A stretch of 35,159 bases of DNA. Origin: CAG-533 sp964589375. Lineage in GTDB: Bacteria; Bacillota_I; Bacilli_A; RF39; UBA660. Shown here piece by piece: positions 8,793-16,878 of this stretch. Position numbers and translations under genes: made by a program. The notes below the pieces were generated by a model. The model was not told the DNA's origin. It searched no databases and saw only the letters and a program-made list of their open reading frames with translations. The stretch is from NCBI GenBank assembly GCA_964589375.1, contig CAZPSA010000007.1, positions 1-35,159 of the forward strand, in the 5' to 3' direction. Numbering within the stretch: the stretch's first letter is position 1; each line of letters begins with the position of its first letter.

Positions 8793-9425
8793 CTATACTA
8801 ACGCAAGAACTAAAAATGATAAAACCACCCCTAAAGATAAAACCATTTCTAAGATAAAAATAATTAAAACTATACCCTTATTACCATTATTATCCATTGT
8901 CTTTTTTATTACTCCATGATCATAAGATGAAGTATTCTCTTTATCCTTAGCTTGCAATTTAGCTAAAATTTGCTCTTTTAAATAAGAATTATATCTATTT
9001 TTTAAATTTACCCATCTCGGATTAATTTCTTTTCCCTCACTAATAAGTTCTTCTACTTCTAATATAAAAACATCTAAAAGCTGCTGAGAAGCAAAATCAA
9101 GTAAGCCACTTTCCATTAAAAGCATTAGTTCTTCCATTTTATTAGTTAAAGACATATACTCTTCAGGATTTAAATCTTCTCTATTAGATAGTTTTTTTAA
9201 AATAAAATTTACTGATAAATCCATCTCATTATTTAACTCATTTATTCTTTGTAAAATAACACTTTCTAAAAGCTCAAAATCAGAAACATCACCATTTTGC
9301 ATATTAAATTCTTGCAAGGCTTCTAACAAATTATTTAAATAATCTTCATCAGATGTTAGCGTTACATAGTCTATTATTGCCCTTAAATTAACTATTTTAC
9401 CTTTTTCAACCATTACTTTTTCCAT
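8793..9425 (-). CDS. Unknown tail-anchored membrane protein, 210 aa
   Basis: I do not recognise this protein. The first 165 residues are acidic, helical and Leu/Glu-rich, with no cysteine or catalytic motif. A polar stretch with KDKENTSSYD leads to one strongly hydrophobic segment at the extreme C-terminus (about 185-210, GIVLIIFILEMVLSLGVVLS), so it should be held in the membrane by its tail with the bulk in the cytoplasm. It starts 5 nt after the stop of the pilin-like gene; its ribosome site AAGGA lies in the last codons of that gene, so the two are co-translated. A link to pilus or competence function is possible by position only. Confidence 0.75.
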   Translation of the reverse strand: MEKVMVEKGKIVNLRAIIDYVTLTSDEDYLNNLLEALQEFNMQNGDVSDFELLESVILQRINELNNEMDLSVNFILKKLSNREDLNPEEYMSLTNKMEELMLLMESGLLDFASQQLLDVFILEVEELISEGKEINPRWVNLKNRYNSYLKEQILAKLQAKDKENTSSYDHGVIKKTMDNNGNKGIVLIIFILEMVLSLGVVLSFLVLALV

Positions 9426-9430
9426 ATTAT

Positions 9431-10009
9431 CTATCCTTGTATATAGCCAAAAGTATTATCTTTAGTTTTAATTATAAAATTATAATTAACTTCTTCCGCA
9501 TCACTTAAGGCTTTATTTTTTATTGATCTTAAATAATTTATTGTCCTACCATCAAAAGTAAGCAACATACTCTTACCACAATTTGTTCCACAAGAAATAT
9601 TACTTCCTTTTGTTTTATCATCTATAATTTCGGTAAATTGTTTAGTTGTATAATATATTTTCTTTATATTTAAAGTATCATAAGCATCTATTGTTTCATA
9701 GCTTAAAGTTTGATTTAAAGTTTGACAAGTAACACTACCTCCACTAGTTTGACAACCTCTAATTATAGGAGCATCTAAAGTCATTTCAATCTCAACATAA
9801 CTATAACTTTGCGCTAAATTACTTAAAGTAAAAAACTTATAAGCATTCTTAGCCAAATATGTATTTTCTACACTATCATTTAAATTCGTATTATTAATAT
9901 TCGCAGCAACATTAGAATAAGTACGATATAAAGATAAAAGACTAACACATAAAATACATATGATTACAATTGTTTCAATTAATACGAACCCATCTTTTTT
10001 TATTTTCAT
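9431..10009 (-). CDS. Type IV pilin-like (pseudopilin) protein
   Basis: The N-terminus has a prepilin peptidase signal: a short basic leader MKIKKDG, then FVLIE with the family Glu at mature position 5, then a hydrophobic helix to about residue 28. The remaining 160 residues would be extracytoplasmic and contain two cysteine pairs (GCQTSGGSVTC about 84-94 and SCGTNCG about 138-144) that could form disulfides. Such pseudopilins build type II secretion-like or competence pili (ComG-type) in Firmicutes. No secretion ATPase, prepilin peptidase or other pilin lies in the window. AGGTG lies 4 nt before the ATG. It is not a recognisable ComGC; ComGD- or ComGF-like roles are possible. Confidence 0.75.
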   Translation of the reverse strand: MKIKKDGFVLIETIVIICILCVSLLSLYRTYSNVAANINNTNLNDSVENTYLAKNAYKFFTLSNLAQSYSYVEIEMTLDAPIIRGCQTSGGSVTCQTLNQTLSYETIDAYDTLNIKKIYYTTKQFTEIIDDKTKGSNISCGTNCGKSMLLTFDGRTINYLRSIKNKALSDAEEVNYNFIIKTKDNTFGYIQG

Positions 10010-10062
10010 ATTACACCTGCAATTACCTTTTCTATCCTAATAATTATATAATAAATAAAGGT

Positions 10063-10087
10063 TAAAAAAAAGACTAAAAATAGTCTT
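10063..10087 (-). terminator. Terminator downstream of ysxE on the minus strand
   Basis: Minus strand AAGACTA, loop TTTT, TAGTCTT, then a T run. It lies about 200 nt beyond the ysxE stop, so a minus-strand transcript from spoVID-ysxE would run antisense across the 62-residue plus-strand gene before ending. Confidence 0.7.
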
Positions 10088-10114
10088 AGCAAATATTCAA
10101 TTTATTCATAAAAT
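10086..10114 (+). promoter_or_regulatory. Possible promoter of the 62-aa plus-strand gene
   Basis: TTAGCA (10086-10091), a 17-nt spacer and TAAAAT (10109-10114), 16 nt before the ATG. The -35 differs from consensus at two positions. Moderate support only. Confidence 0.4.
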
Positions 10115-10129
10115 ATTATAGGTGATGTT

Positions 10130-10318
10130 ATGCCAAATAATAATTACAATCCTTTTAAAGGAGTATGGTCTTTTCTTTGGTTTTTAATTTTATGCACTTT
10201 AATATTTTATCAAACAATCATAACTTTTTTCTTCCCTCTTAGATGGAACATTATTATTTTAATGGTTGAAGTCTTTTTCTTATTCTTTCTTCTCTACAAA
10301 ATAATATGGCCTTATTAA
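10130..10318 (+). CDS. Small two-span membrane protein, 62 aa
   Basis: A plus-strand gene between two minus-strand operons. The product has a polar start (MPNNNYNPFKG) and two hydrophobic segments (about 13-33 and 38-60) separated by PLRWN, so it is a probable hairpin membrane protein. AGGTGAT lies 4 nt before the ATG and a plausible promoter precedes it. The last 39 nt overlap the end of ysxE on the other strand. No family is recognised. The gene fills an otherwise empty gap and has a good ribosome site, but the composition is simple and chance cannot be excluded. Confidence 0.5.
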   Translation: MPNNNYNPFKGVWSFLWFLILCTLIFYQTIITFFFPLRWNIIILMVEVFFLFFLLYKIIWPY

Positions 10319-11158
10319 TTTTTCCGTTTTAAAAATATAGTCTATAAACTTACTAGCAGTTACAGTATTTTTAAACTCATCTTCATTAAAATATGGTATT
10401 TTAGGTAATGATATAACTGTAAAAAGCAGTTTTTTTTCGTTCTCATTTAAAGTAAACTCACTTAAATAAGTATCTAAAAATACCGAAAAGTCATATTTAT
10501 TATAATCATTTTTATATAGATTAACTAAATCTAATATTGGACTATCTATACGATAATTATCCCAACTAATAAAGTATTTAGCTTTGTCTTCCAAAAAATG
10601 ATCAATACTTAAATTATTATGACAATATACTACTCTTTCTTTTTCATTATTAATTGCTAAGTTATACCATTTTTCTAATTCTTCACTTAAAAAATCACTT
10701 AAAGCATCTATTTTAGTACGATTTCTTAATAATAAATAATATGAAGGAGGTGGGTATACTGCATTTTCACATCTTTTAAATAATTCTTCAAAGTAAGATT
10801 TTAAATAGATGATATTACTATTTAGTAGTTCATATACTTCTTTTATATCATCTTTAACTTTAGTCTCATAAAAAGCCGTTTTATAATGTAAACTAGCAAG
10901 CACTCTCGCCATATCTTCACATTTTTGATTGATTGGAACATTACCATCATCAATATATTCATAAATGTAGTTATCATCAAATTCATCGATTACTTTAGGA
11001 AAATTTTTAAAACTTCTACTTTCTAAATAATCATATAAGGACTTTATATCTTTTTCTCTTCGCTTAATAACGTACTTGCCACTTTCCGTATTAACTATTT
11101 TACTTTTGCCAGAAATTGTAATTTTACTAGGGTTAAATATTTCCCTATAGTTCTTCAT
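10280..11158 (-). CDS. ysxE: CotS/YsxE-like spore-coat kinase-fold protein
   Basis: The 292-residue product resembles the aminoglycoside-phosphotransferase/CotS fold. It has an N-lobe with YVIKRREKD (Lys32 a candidate ATP lysine), a hinge (YIYEYIDDG) and a C-lobe. The catalytic loop reads CHNNLSIDHFL (179-189), where the usual H-x-D-x4-N has Asn in place of the catalytic Asp, and the following Asp motif is FISWDNYRIDSP. It is therefore probably a pseudokinase, as appears common in spore-coat members. It overlaps the spoVID-like gene by 14 nt; the same spoVID-ysxE pairing is known in Bacillus, which supports the assignment. Expected role: spore coat or encasement in the mother cell. Confidence 0.75.
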   Translation of the reverse strand: MKNYREIFNPSKITISGKSKIVNTESGKYVIKRREKDIKSLYDYLESRSFKNFPKVIDEFDDNYIYEYIDDGNVPINQKCEDMARVLASLHYKTAFYETKVKDDIKEVYELLNSNIIYLKSYFEELFKRCENAVYPPPSYYLLLRNRTKIDALSDFLSEELEKWYNLAINNEKERVVYCHNNLSIDHFLEDKAKYFISWDNYRIDSPILDLVNLYKNDYNKYDFSVFLDTYLSEFTLNENEKKLLFTVISLPKIPYFNEDEFKNTVTASKFIDYIFKTEKLIRPYYFVEKKE

Positions 11159-11837
11159 TTTCCGGAATTATTAATTTCATATTAAGTTCTAAATTTTCAA
11201 AAGTATTATATTTCTTTAAAGTATTTAAACTAATATTATATTTTAACATTATGCTTTCAATTGTATCATTAATTGTTACTGTATGAACATGGTACTTAAT
11301 ATATTCTTCCTCTTCATTTATATTATTTAAAATCATATTTTCATCTATTTTATTTTCCTCAACTTTTTCTTCTTTAGTGCGGTTTAATAGTAATAAATTA
11401 TCAAGCTCTTCTTCTTTTTTATCTTCTTTTTCTTCATCTAGAAGATTTACGACTTCAACATTATCATTTTTATCTAAAAATTCATTTAATTTATTTTCAT
11501 CATTAAATTCAAAAATTGCCTCATCTGCTCTAACTATATATTCAATATGAACAGATAATTCATCACCATTTCTAAAATCATAAGTAAAATCAGTAATTTC
11601 AATTTCGACACTATCTAAATTAATATTACTCCTTAAATTATGTTTTATAGGTATTTTAAAACTAAAGTCTTCTTTATTGATACTTATTTCATGTAAGCGA
11701 TAATCCCCCGAAACAATAAATTCTCCCTCTAAAATTGAAGCATTTATGTCATAATTATGCTCAATACTAATACTAGTTATTTCATGAATAGATGATTTAA
11801 ATAAAAACTCTCTATCTACTGTAAAAACTTCATTCAT
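11145..11837 (-). CDS. spoVID: SpoVID-like spore coat morphogenetic protein with LysM domain
   Basis: The 230-residue product has the SpoVID plan. An N-terminal domain (about 1-115, beta-rich, including SISIEHNYDI and VSGDYRL) is followed by an acidic Glu/Lys linker (about 125-175) and a C-terminal LysM domain (about 183-228: HTVTINDTIESIMLKYNIS, then LELNMKLIIPE). SpoVID encases the forespore with coat proteins and its LysM binds the spore surface. It is much shorter than Bacillus SpoVID (about 575), mainly in the linker. GAAAGGA lies about 10 nt upstream. A 9-bp hairpin (CCTAAGTAT/ATACTTGGG) and a sigma-E-like CATATACT lie just before the gene, which would fit mother-cell expression, but I see no good -35. 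Confidence 0.75.
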   Translation of the reverse strand: MNEVFTVDREFLFKSSIHEITSISIEHNYDINASILEGEFIVSGDYRLHEISINKEDFSFKIPIKHNLRSNINLDSVEIEITDFTYDFRNGDELSVHIEYIVRADEAIFEFNDENKLNEFLDKNDNVEVVNLLDEEKEDKKEEELDNLLLLNRTKEEKVEENKIDENMILNNINEEEEYIKYHVHTVTINDTIESIMLKYNISLNTLKKYNTFENLELNMKLIIPENEEL

Positions 11838-11903
11838 ATTATCAGTCCTTTCTACCCAAGTATATGATTATACTTAGGAAAAAGAACTTTTTATAAACAG
11901 GTT

Positions 11904-12632
11904 TTATAAATTAGTTATCTCTTCTAAATATTTTTTACTTTTTAAATATAGTCCGGTATAACGATCATAGTATTTATTAACGAAATAATTAATATTATTT
12001 ATTACTTTATCACTTATTTTTAAGTCCGTAATAGAATTAATATCAACTAAATAATACATTCTTAACATCTTAATTGTTTTTTCATCATAGATTATTTCAT
12101 TACGGTAACAATTTTGACATATATAGCCTCCGACATCAGGATCAATTGTAATAATATTATGAGTACTACCACATCTAGCACAAGAATTAAAATTAATACC
12201 TACCCCTAAATAATCTAGTAACTTTAATTCAACAATATTGGTAATTATCTTAGGATTTAATCCATCATTTATTTTAATTAAAGCTGTAACTAATAAATCA
12301 TAAACATCAGAATTATTATTTTGCAACATTACTTGTTTAGCTAAATCACACAAAAAAGACATATAACCAACCAAGATTATATCTCTTTTAATTTTACTTA
12401 AACCATTTATAATATCTACACTTTTAAGAGTTGATAAGTTATTTTCTTTATAATAAATAATGAACTTACCATAAGTCAAAGTCATTGTGAAAGATCTAAG
12501 TGGGCTTTTAACACTTTTAGCCCCTTTACAAATACAACCAATTATTCCATCTTTAGTTAAGATATTTATAATTTTACTTGTTTCTTTGTAACTAGTTTCA
12601 CTGATAATAATGCCTTCAACTTCTTTTAACAT
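11904..12632 (-). CDS. recO: DNA repair protein RecO
   Basis: RecO loads RecA onto SSB-coated single-stranded DNA together with RecR (RecFOR recombination). The 242-residue product has the N-terminal OB fold (about 1-80, EGIIISETSYKETSKI), a helical middle, and a four-cysteine zinc site: Cys151, Cys154, Cys172 and Cys175 (CARC ... CQNC). GAGG lies 6 nt before the ATG, just within the end of the 25-codon yqzL frame. The order era ... yqzL-recO matches Bacillus, although two large extra genes separate era from yqzL here. Confidence 0.95.
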   Translation of the reverse strand: MLKEVEGIIISETSYKETSKIINILTKDGIIGCICKGAKSVKSPLRSFTMTLTYGKFIIYYKENNLSTLKSVDIINGLSKIKRDIILVGYMSFLCDLAKQVMLQNNNSDVYDLLVTALIKINDGLNPKIITNIVELKLLDYLGVGINFNSCARCGSTHNIITIDPDVGGYICQNCYRNEIIYDEKTIKMLRMYYLVDINSITDLKISDKVINNINYFVNKYYDRYTGLYLKSKKYLEEITNL

Positions 12633-12634
12633 AA

Positions 12635-12712
12635 TTAACCTCTTTTATATATTAAATAATATTCTATTTTGCCTGTTCTCTTAAACATTTCCCAAGCTTC
12701 TTTTTTTGTCAT
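12635..12712 (-). CDS. yqzL: YqzL-family mini-protein, 25 aa
   Basis: A very short gene directly before recO. The product is MTKKEAWEMFKRTGKIEYYL followed by five more residues. It matches the YqzL core pattern W-x2-F-x2-TG-x-I-x2-YL-x-[YF]K. Bacillus YqzL is about 47 residues and also sits between era and recO, so both motif and position agree; this copy has lost the C-terminal half. GAAAGGGAT lies about 5 nt before the ATG, and its stop is 2 nt from the recO start. Function of the family is unknown. Confidence 0.7.
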   Translation of the reverse strand: MTKKEAWEMFKRTGKIEYYLIYKRG

Positions 12713-12770
12713 ATCTTATCCCTTTCTATAATTAGATTGGGACAAATTTTTAATTTTTATTCACTTTTAA

Positions 12771-14453
12771 TTAAATTTGATAAGAAAATTGAATTTCTCC
12801 TCTAACATACTTTTCAAAACATAGGCAAATCATTTCTCTAGAAACCGGAATATTTTTGCTAGTTAAAAAGCTTGCTATTTCATCTTTTAATTCCTTAGTT
12901 AACTTTTTTCCATTATAAAAGTACTCTAAACCATCTAAAATTTCTGGGCTAACTTTTGCATTGGCATTTACATATCTAGTTAATAATTTACCAAAAAATC
13001 CTTCTATTCCAAGAACAGATACGCCATTATGAAATCTAAAAAATATTTTTTTCTCTGCGGAATAAAAAGAAATAAAATCTTCCAAAGTTGTATCAATATC
13101 TAGGGCTAAATCTAAGATTGAATATCTTGCATTTGCTTGGTTCTTTTCATAAATATCATTTATTAAAATTAAAAACTTATCTAAACGTTTTTGTTTTTCT
13201 TCCAAGTAAGCTTGATAAATTCCCGTATTAGCATTTTCAAATAAATGTTTTTTTATTTTAAAACTATCATTATTTTTTCCTATTCTTTTTATTATGGTAA
13301 CAACATCATATTCTGTTCCATTTAAATATTCTTTTAATACAATTTGGGCTAAATCTTTTGAAGAAATTGTTTTGGGATTTTTGCTAAAATTATCCATAAT
13401 TTTTCTTAGTTCTTGTTCTAAAGTTTTTAAACGTTCCGCTCTTTCTTTACTACATTCCCAAGAATTATACATTTGCGGAATTTTAGCAAGTAAGCATTCT
13501 AAATTATAATCATTTGCCATCTTTTCTAAAGCATCATAATTTAAATGCGACAAACTTTCAATAAATTCTTGATCATAGCTCTGACCCATTAACATTTTAT
13601 AGATAAGTTCTTCTTCCCTACTTGGCATAGGTTCAACAACCCTCTTGCGATATTCATCTATATATTTACATACGGTAATAAAATCTATTTTTTCTTCTTC
13701 CATAATAGAAGATAATGCATAAGTTAAAGCCGCATTTTGAATTAAACTTTCAAATGCTTTTTTACCAATTCTAATTTTTCTCGCTGGCATGCTTTCAGTT
13801 AAACGTTCTTTCTTAGCTAATTCTTCCGCAGTTGGTTTAAACCCAACAGCTTCATATTCCCCATTTATATATTTACGAACTTGATATAATAAAGTCCGGC
13901 GATCCATTACATATAAGCTGCATAACTCTTCAATCGTCTTTTCCGCATAATCATCCTTAAGAAGCCGTTCAAAAATATCTTTACTCACCTTAGCATTCCA
14001 AACCTGAGATAAATTTGGTATTCCTAAGTACTTTTTATCTTCTTCCTTCGGAACTATCCCAATATCAACATATTTTCCATTTAAATACTCCTTAGCCATA
14101 AGCATAACTTTATAACTAGAACAATTATGCTTTTCTGCTAAAGCATTAACAGCTTGTGGCGAAAAATAATCAGCCACCAAAGTTTCAAAAATTTCCTTAC
14201 AAATCATACCTCGCTGATGTTTTTTATTTAACTTAGATAGTTCTTGATACTTCAATCTTTCTTCACTAGTTGGACATGGTTCTACATACCTTTTTTTATA
14301 ATACAATATTAAATACATTAAATAATCCAGAGTCATATTATTTTTTGCCGCTAATTCATTTAAACAAGATGTATCTAAATTATTATTTAGTAATTCTAAA
14401 AAACCTTCTCTAGCAATTAACATCTGCATTTTACTTTCTTCTTTAGAGCTCAT
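12771..14453 (-). CDS. Large repeat protein with helix-turn-helix-like modules, 560 aa (paralog A)
   Basis: I do not recognise a named family. The N-terminal half consists of four imperfect repeats of about 60-70 residues (about 12-70, 81-143, 154-218, 225-287). Each has a helix beginning with a basic residue and (G/E)xF, an HTH-like stretch (for example LNELAAKNNMTLDYLMYLI), then YxxxxxVEP-type segments ending in PTSEERLKY or PSREEELIY. A helical middle (290-420) and a C-terminal domain (about 425-560) ending YVRGEIQFSYQI are shared with the next gene. GGAGGAATTTAA precedes the ATG. It follows its paralog by 14 nt and sits between era and yqzL-recO, a slot empty in Bacillus. The HTH look suggests nucleic-acid binding (inference). 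Confidence 0.8.
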   Translation of the reverse strand: MSSKEESKMQMLIAREGFLELLNNNLDTSCLNELAAKNNMTLDYLMYLILYYKKRYVEPCPTSEERLKYQELSKLNKKHQRGMICKEIFETLVADYFSPQAVNALAEKHNCSSYKVMLMAKEYLNGKYVDIGIVPKEEDKKYLGIPNLSQVWNAKVSKDIFERLLKDDYAEKTIEELCSLYVMDRRTLLYQVRKYINGEYEAVGFKPTAEELAKKERLTESMPARKIRIGKKAFESLIQNAALTYALSSIMEEEKIDFITVCKYIDEYRKRVVEPMPSREEELIYKMLMGQSYDQEFIESLSHLNYDALEKMANDYNLECLLAKIPQMYNSWECSKERAERLKTLEQELRKIMDNFSKNPKTISSKDLAQIVLKEYLNGTEYDVVTIIKRIGKNNDSFKIKKHLFENANTGIYQAYLEEKQKRLDKFLILINDIYEKNQANARYSILDLALDIDTTLEDFISFYSAEKKIFFRFHNGVSVLGIEGFFGKLLTRYVNANAKVSPEILDGLEYFYNGKKLTKELKDEIASFLTSKNIPVSREMICLCFEKYVRGEIQFSYQI

Positions 14454-14467
14454 TTAAATTCCTCCTT

Positions 14468-15970
14468 CTAAATTATTTGGTAAGCAAAACCAAGTTCGCC
14501 ATTTACATATTTTTCAAAACAAACATAGAAATTTTTCTCCGTAACCGGTAATCCATGTTCAGTTAAAAATTTCTTAATATATGTTTTTATACTGCTAGTC
14601 ATGGAAATACCATTATAAGTATAACTTAGAGCATTTATTTGTTCATCATCCAACTCTATTTTACTCACTGAATTAATAATTAAATTCATTTTTTGAGCAA
14701 ATCTAGTAATTGCTACCATTGTTCGTCCTGATAAATATAATGTTTTTTTAAAATCCTCTAGACTTGTATCAATATCCAAGACTAAATCGACAATATTATA
14801 TTGAGCTTTAGCATCCATTTTTTCCTGCACCTTTGAAACTAAAGCAGCAAACCTGTTAAGTCTTTCTGGTGCCACCACCAAGTATCTCTGATAAAGGGCA
14901 TTTAAGGTTTCATCTAAAGGCGCATATTTTGCCATATTACTATCAAAAGTATATTTATTTATTGAATATTTATCTAATATTACTCCAACTGAATAATAAG
15001 TACTACTTAAAAACTCAGTTAACATATCAGTTAAATTAGAAATCCACTTATTTGCGGTAGTTTCTTTTAACACTTCTTGATAACTCTTCTCATTATCGGG
15101 TAAATCCATTACTATACCATGCAAAGTTTCTAACTCTTTTTGATATTTTCTATAACACTTAGCTTGCTCTTTAAATAACTTTATTCGTTTTAATAAATCC
15201 CCTTTTTTATAGCCAGATATTAATTTATCCAATTCACTAACTTCAGCATCTAATAATTTAAAAACGATTTTATAACAAGGCTTCTTTCGTTCAACAATTT
15301 CAGCATACTGCAATTGTTCATTTTCATCTGGTTTTGGTGCTACTACTCGGTTACGATAGTCTTGTAAGGCTTTCATAATATTTTTTTCTGAAACAAAATT
15401 ATCATAAGCTAGTTTTACCAATTCATCATGATTTCCATCAGTAGCTAAAAATGTTTCAAATGCCAGCTTTCCAACTCTTAACAAAACTATTTCCTTTCTT
15501 GCCTGCATTTTATTTTCCGTTCTTTGTTTCTTAGCTGATAGCAATTCCTGATATTTTTCCATATCTTCTTTAGAAATAGATACTCCTAAATCAGCATACT
15601 GACCACCAATATAACTTCTAACATAACCCCGAATTGTAATATCTGACAAATTATATTTATCCGCTAAATGAACATAAGAACTATCAGATAAGTCATTTGC
15701 TAAATAATAATCAAAACATTCTTTAGCAATACTAGCTCTTTTTTTAGCATTAACTCGTAAAATAGTGTCTTTTTTTCTTTGCCGTTCCTCCAAAGTAGGA
15801 CAAGGCTCAACTTTGCGTTCATACCACTTATTTATTAAATACATTAACTCATCAATGCTTTTACCATGTTTTCTAGCAAAATCTTCTAATTTATAAGCAT
15901 CCAGATCATTTAAAAGCCATAAATTAAAACCCTCACGAGCTATACTCATATCATTTTCGCATATTTCCAT
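14468..15970 (-). CDS. Large repeat protein with helix-turn-helix-like modules, 500 aa (paralog B)
   Basis: Paralog of the neighbouring 560-residue protein. Three N-terminal modules are visible (about 10-70, 77-145, 165-225) with the same pattern: (I/V)AxExF, an HTH-like core (KLEDFARKHGKSIDELMYLI), and KVEPCPTLEERQ or VVAPKPDENEQLQY at the end. A charged helical middle (KLDAEVSELDKLI and following) leads to a C-terminal domain sharing LDIDTSLEDF, YNGISMT and CFEKYVNGELGFAYQI with paralog A. The start is the ATG with AGGTGG 5 nt upstream; that site overlaps the era stop, so translation is coupled to era. A tandem duplication followed by divergence is clear. A cytoplasmic role in RNA or DNA binding is only a guess. 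Confidence 0.8.
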   Translation of the reverse strand: MEICENDMSIAREGFNLWLLNDLDAYKLEDFARKHGKSIDELMYLINKWYERKVEPCPTLEERQRKKDTILRVNAKKRASIAKECFDYYLANDLSDSSYVHLADKYNLSDITIRGYVRSYIGGQYADLGVSISKEDMEKYQELLSAKKQRTENKMQARKEIVLLRVGKLAFETFLATDGNHDELVKLAYDNFVSEKNIMKALQDYRNRVVAPKPDENEQLQYAEIVERKKPCYKIVFKLLDAEVSELDKLISGYKKGDLLKRIKLFKEQAKCYRKYQKELETLHGIVMDLPDNEKSYQEVLKETTANKWISNLTDMLTEFLSSTYYSVGVILDKYSINKYTFDSNMAKYAPLDETLNALYQRYLVVAPERLNRFAALVSKVQEKMDAKAQYNIVDLVLDIDTSLEDFKKTLYLSGRTMVAITRFAQKMNLIINSVSKIELDDEQINALSYTYNGISMTSSIKTYIKKFLTEHGLPVTEKNFYVCFEKYVNGELGFAYQII

Positions 15971-15979
15971 AATGACCAC

Positions 15980-16864
15980 CTATTCAAAATCTTTAAAACC
16001 TAACTCACTCAAATATCTTTCTTTATCCCGCCAGTTTTTAATTGTTTTTACATATAATTCTAAGTATACTTGCTTGCCTAAAAGCATTTCCATATCTTTT
16101 CGCGCCATTGATCCAATCTTTTTTAACATACTGCCACCACTACCAATAATTATTTTCTTTAAAGAATCCCGATCAATTATAATATCAACAAATACATCAA
16201 CTATACTACCCTTATCTTTTATATGCGTTGCGACACAAGTAACAGAATGAGGAACTTCTTCCTCAGTTAAGTTAAGAATTTTCTCTCTAACAAACTCTCC
16301 TAACATAAATTGTAAACTAGTATTAGTAATTGTACCATCATCATAATACTTTATTTCATCAGTTAAATAACCCTTTATAATTTTAATAAGTCTTTTTATA
16401 TTATCATCTTTTAAAGCACTAATTGGAATAATGTCAGCAAAATCATACAATTCTTTATAAGTATTAATTGCATTTAATATTCCCTCATCATCTAACTTAT
16501 CAATTTTATTTAATACTAATATAACTGGAGTTTTGGTATTCTTAAAAGTTTGCGCAATAAATTTATCGCCTCTGCCAAGTGGCATTGAAGCATCTACAAC
16601 AAATAAAATTGCATCTATTTCTTCTAAAGATTCATAACTTTGTTTATTTAAATATTTTCCTAATTTATCTTGCGGTTTATGAATTCCAGGCGTATCAATA
16701 AAAATTATTTGTGCTTCTTCATCATTATATACACCCTGAATAGAATTTCTAGTTGTTCCAGCTACATTAGAAACAATTGCTAAATGCGTATTTAAAATTG
16801 TATTTAGCAAAGTACTCTTCCCTGTATTAGGTCTTCCAATTATGCTTACAAATCCACTTTTCAT
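15980..16864 (-). CDS. era: GTPase Era
   Basis: Era binds the 3' end of 16S rRNA and checks small-subunit maturation. The 294-residue product has G1 GRPNTGKST (10-18), the G2 region with GTTRN, G3 DTPG, G4 NKID and G5 SAL, and a C-terminal KH domain (about 200-290) containing IIIGSGGSMLKKIGSMAR, the GxxG RNA-binding loop. GGAAGGAG lies 5 nt before the chosen ATG; the longer frame would start within that site. It follows two cdd-type genes as in Bacillus (cdd-era). Its stop is fused to the ribosome site of paralog B. Confidence 0.97.
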   Translation of the reverse strand: MKSGFVSIIGRPNTGKSTLLNTILNTHLAIVSNVAGTTRNSIQGVYNDEEAQIIFIDTPGIHKPQDKLGKYLNKQSYESLEEIDAILFVVDASMPLGRGDKFIAQTFKNTKTPVILVLNKIDKLDDEGILNAINTYKELYDFADIIPISALKDDNIKRLIKIIKGYLTDEIKYYDDGTITNTSLQFMLGEFVREKILNLTEEEVPHSVTCVATHIKDKGSIVDVFVDIIIDRDSLKKIIIGSGGSMLKKIGSMARKDMEMLLGKQVYLELYVKTIKNWRDKERYLSELGFKDFE

Positions 16865-16878
16865 TTTTTCTCCTTCCA

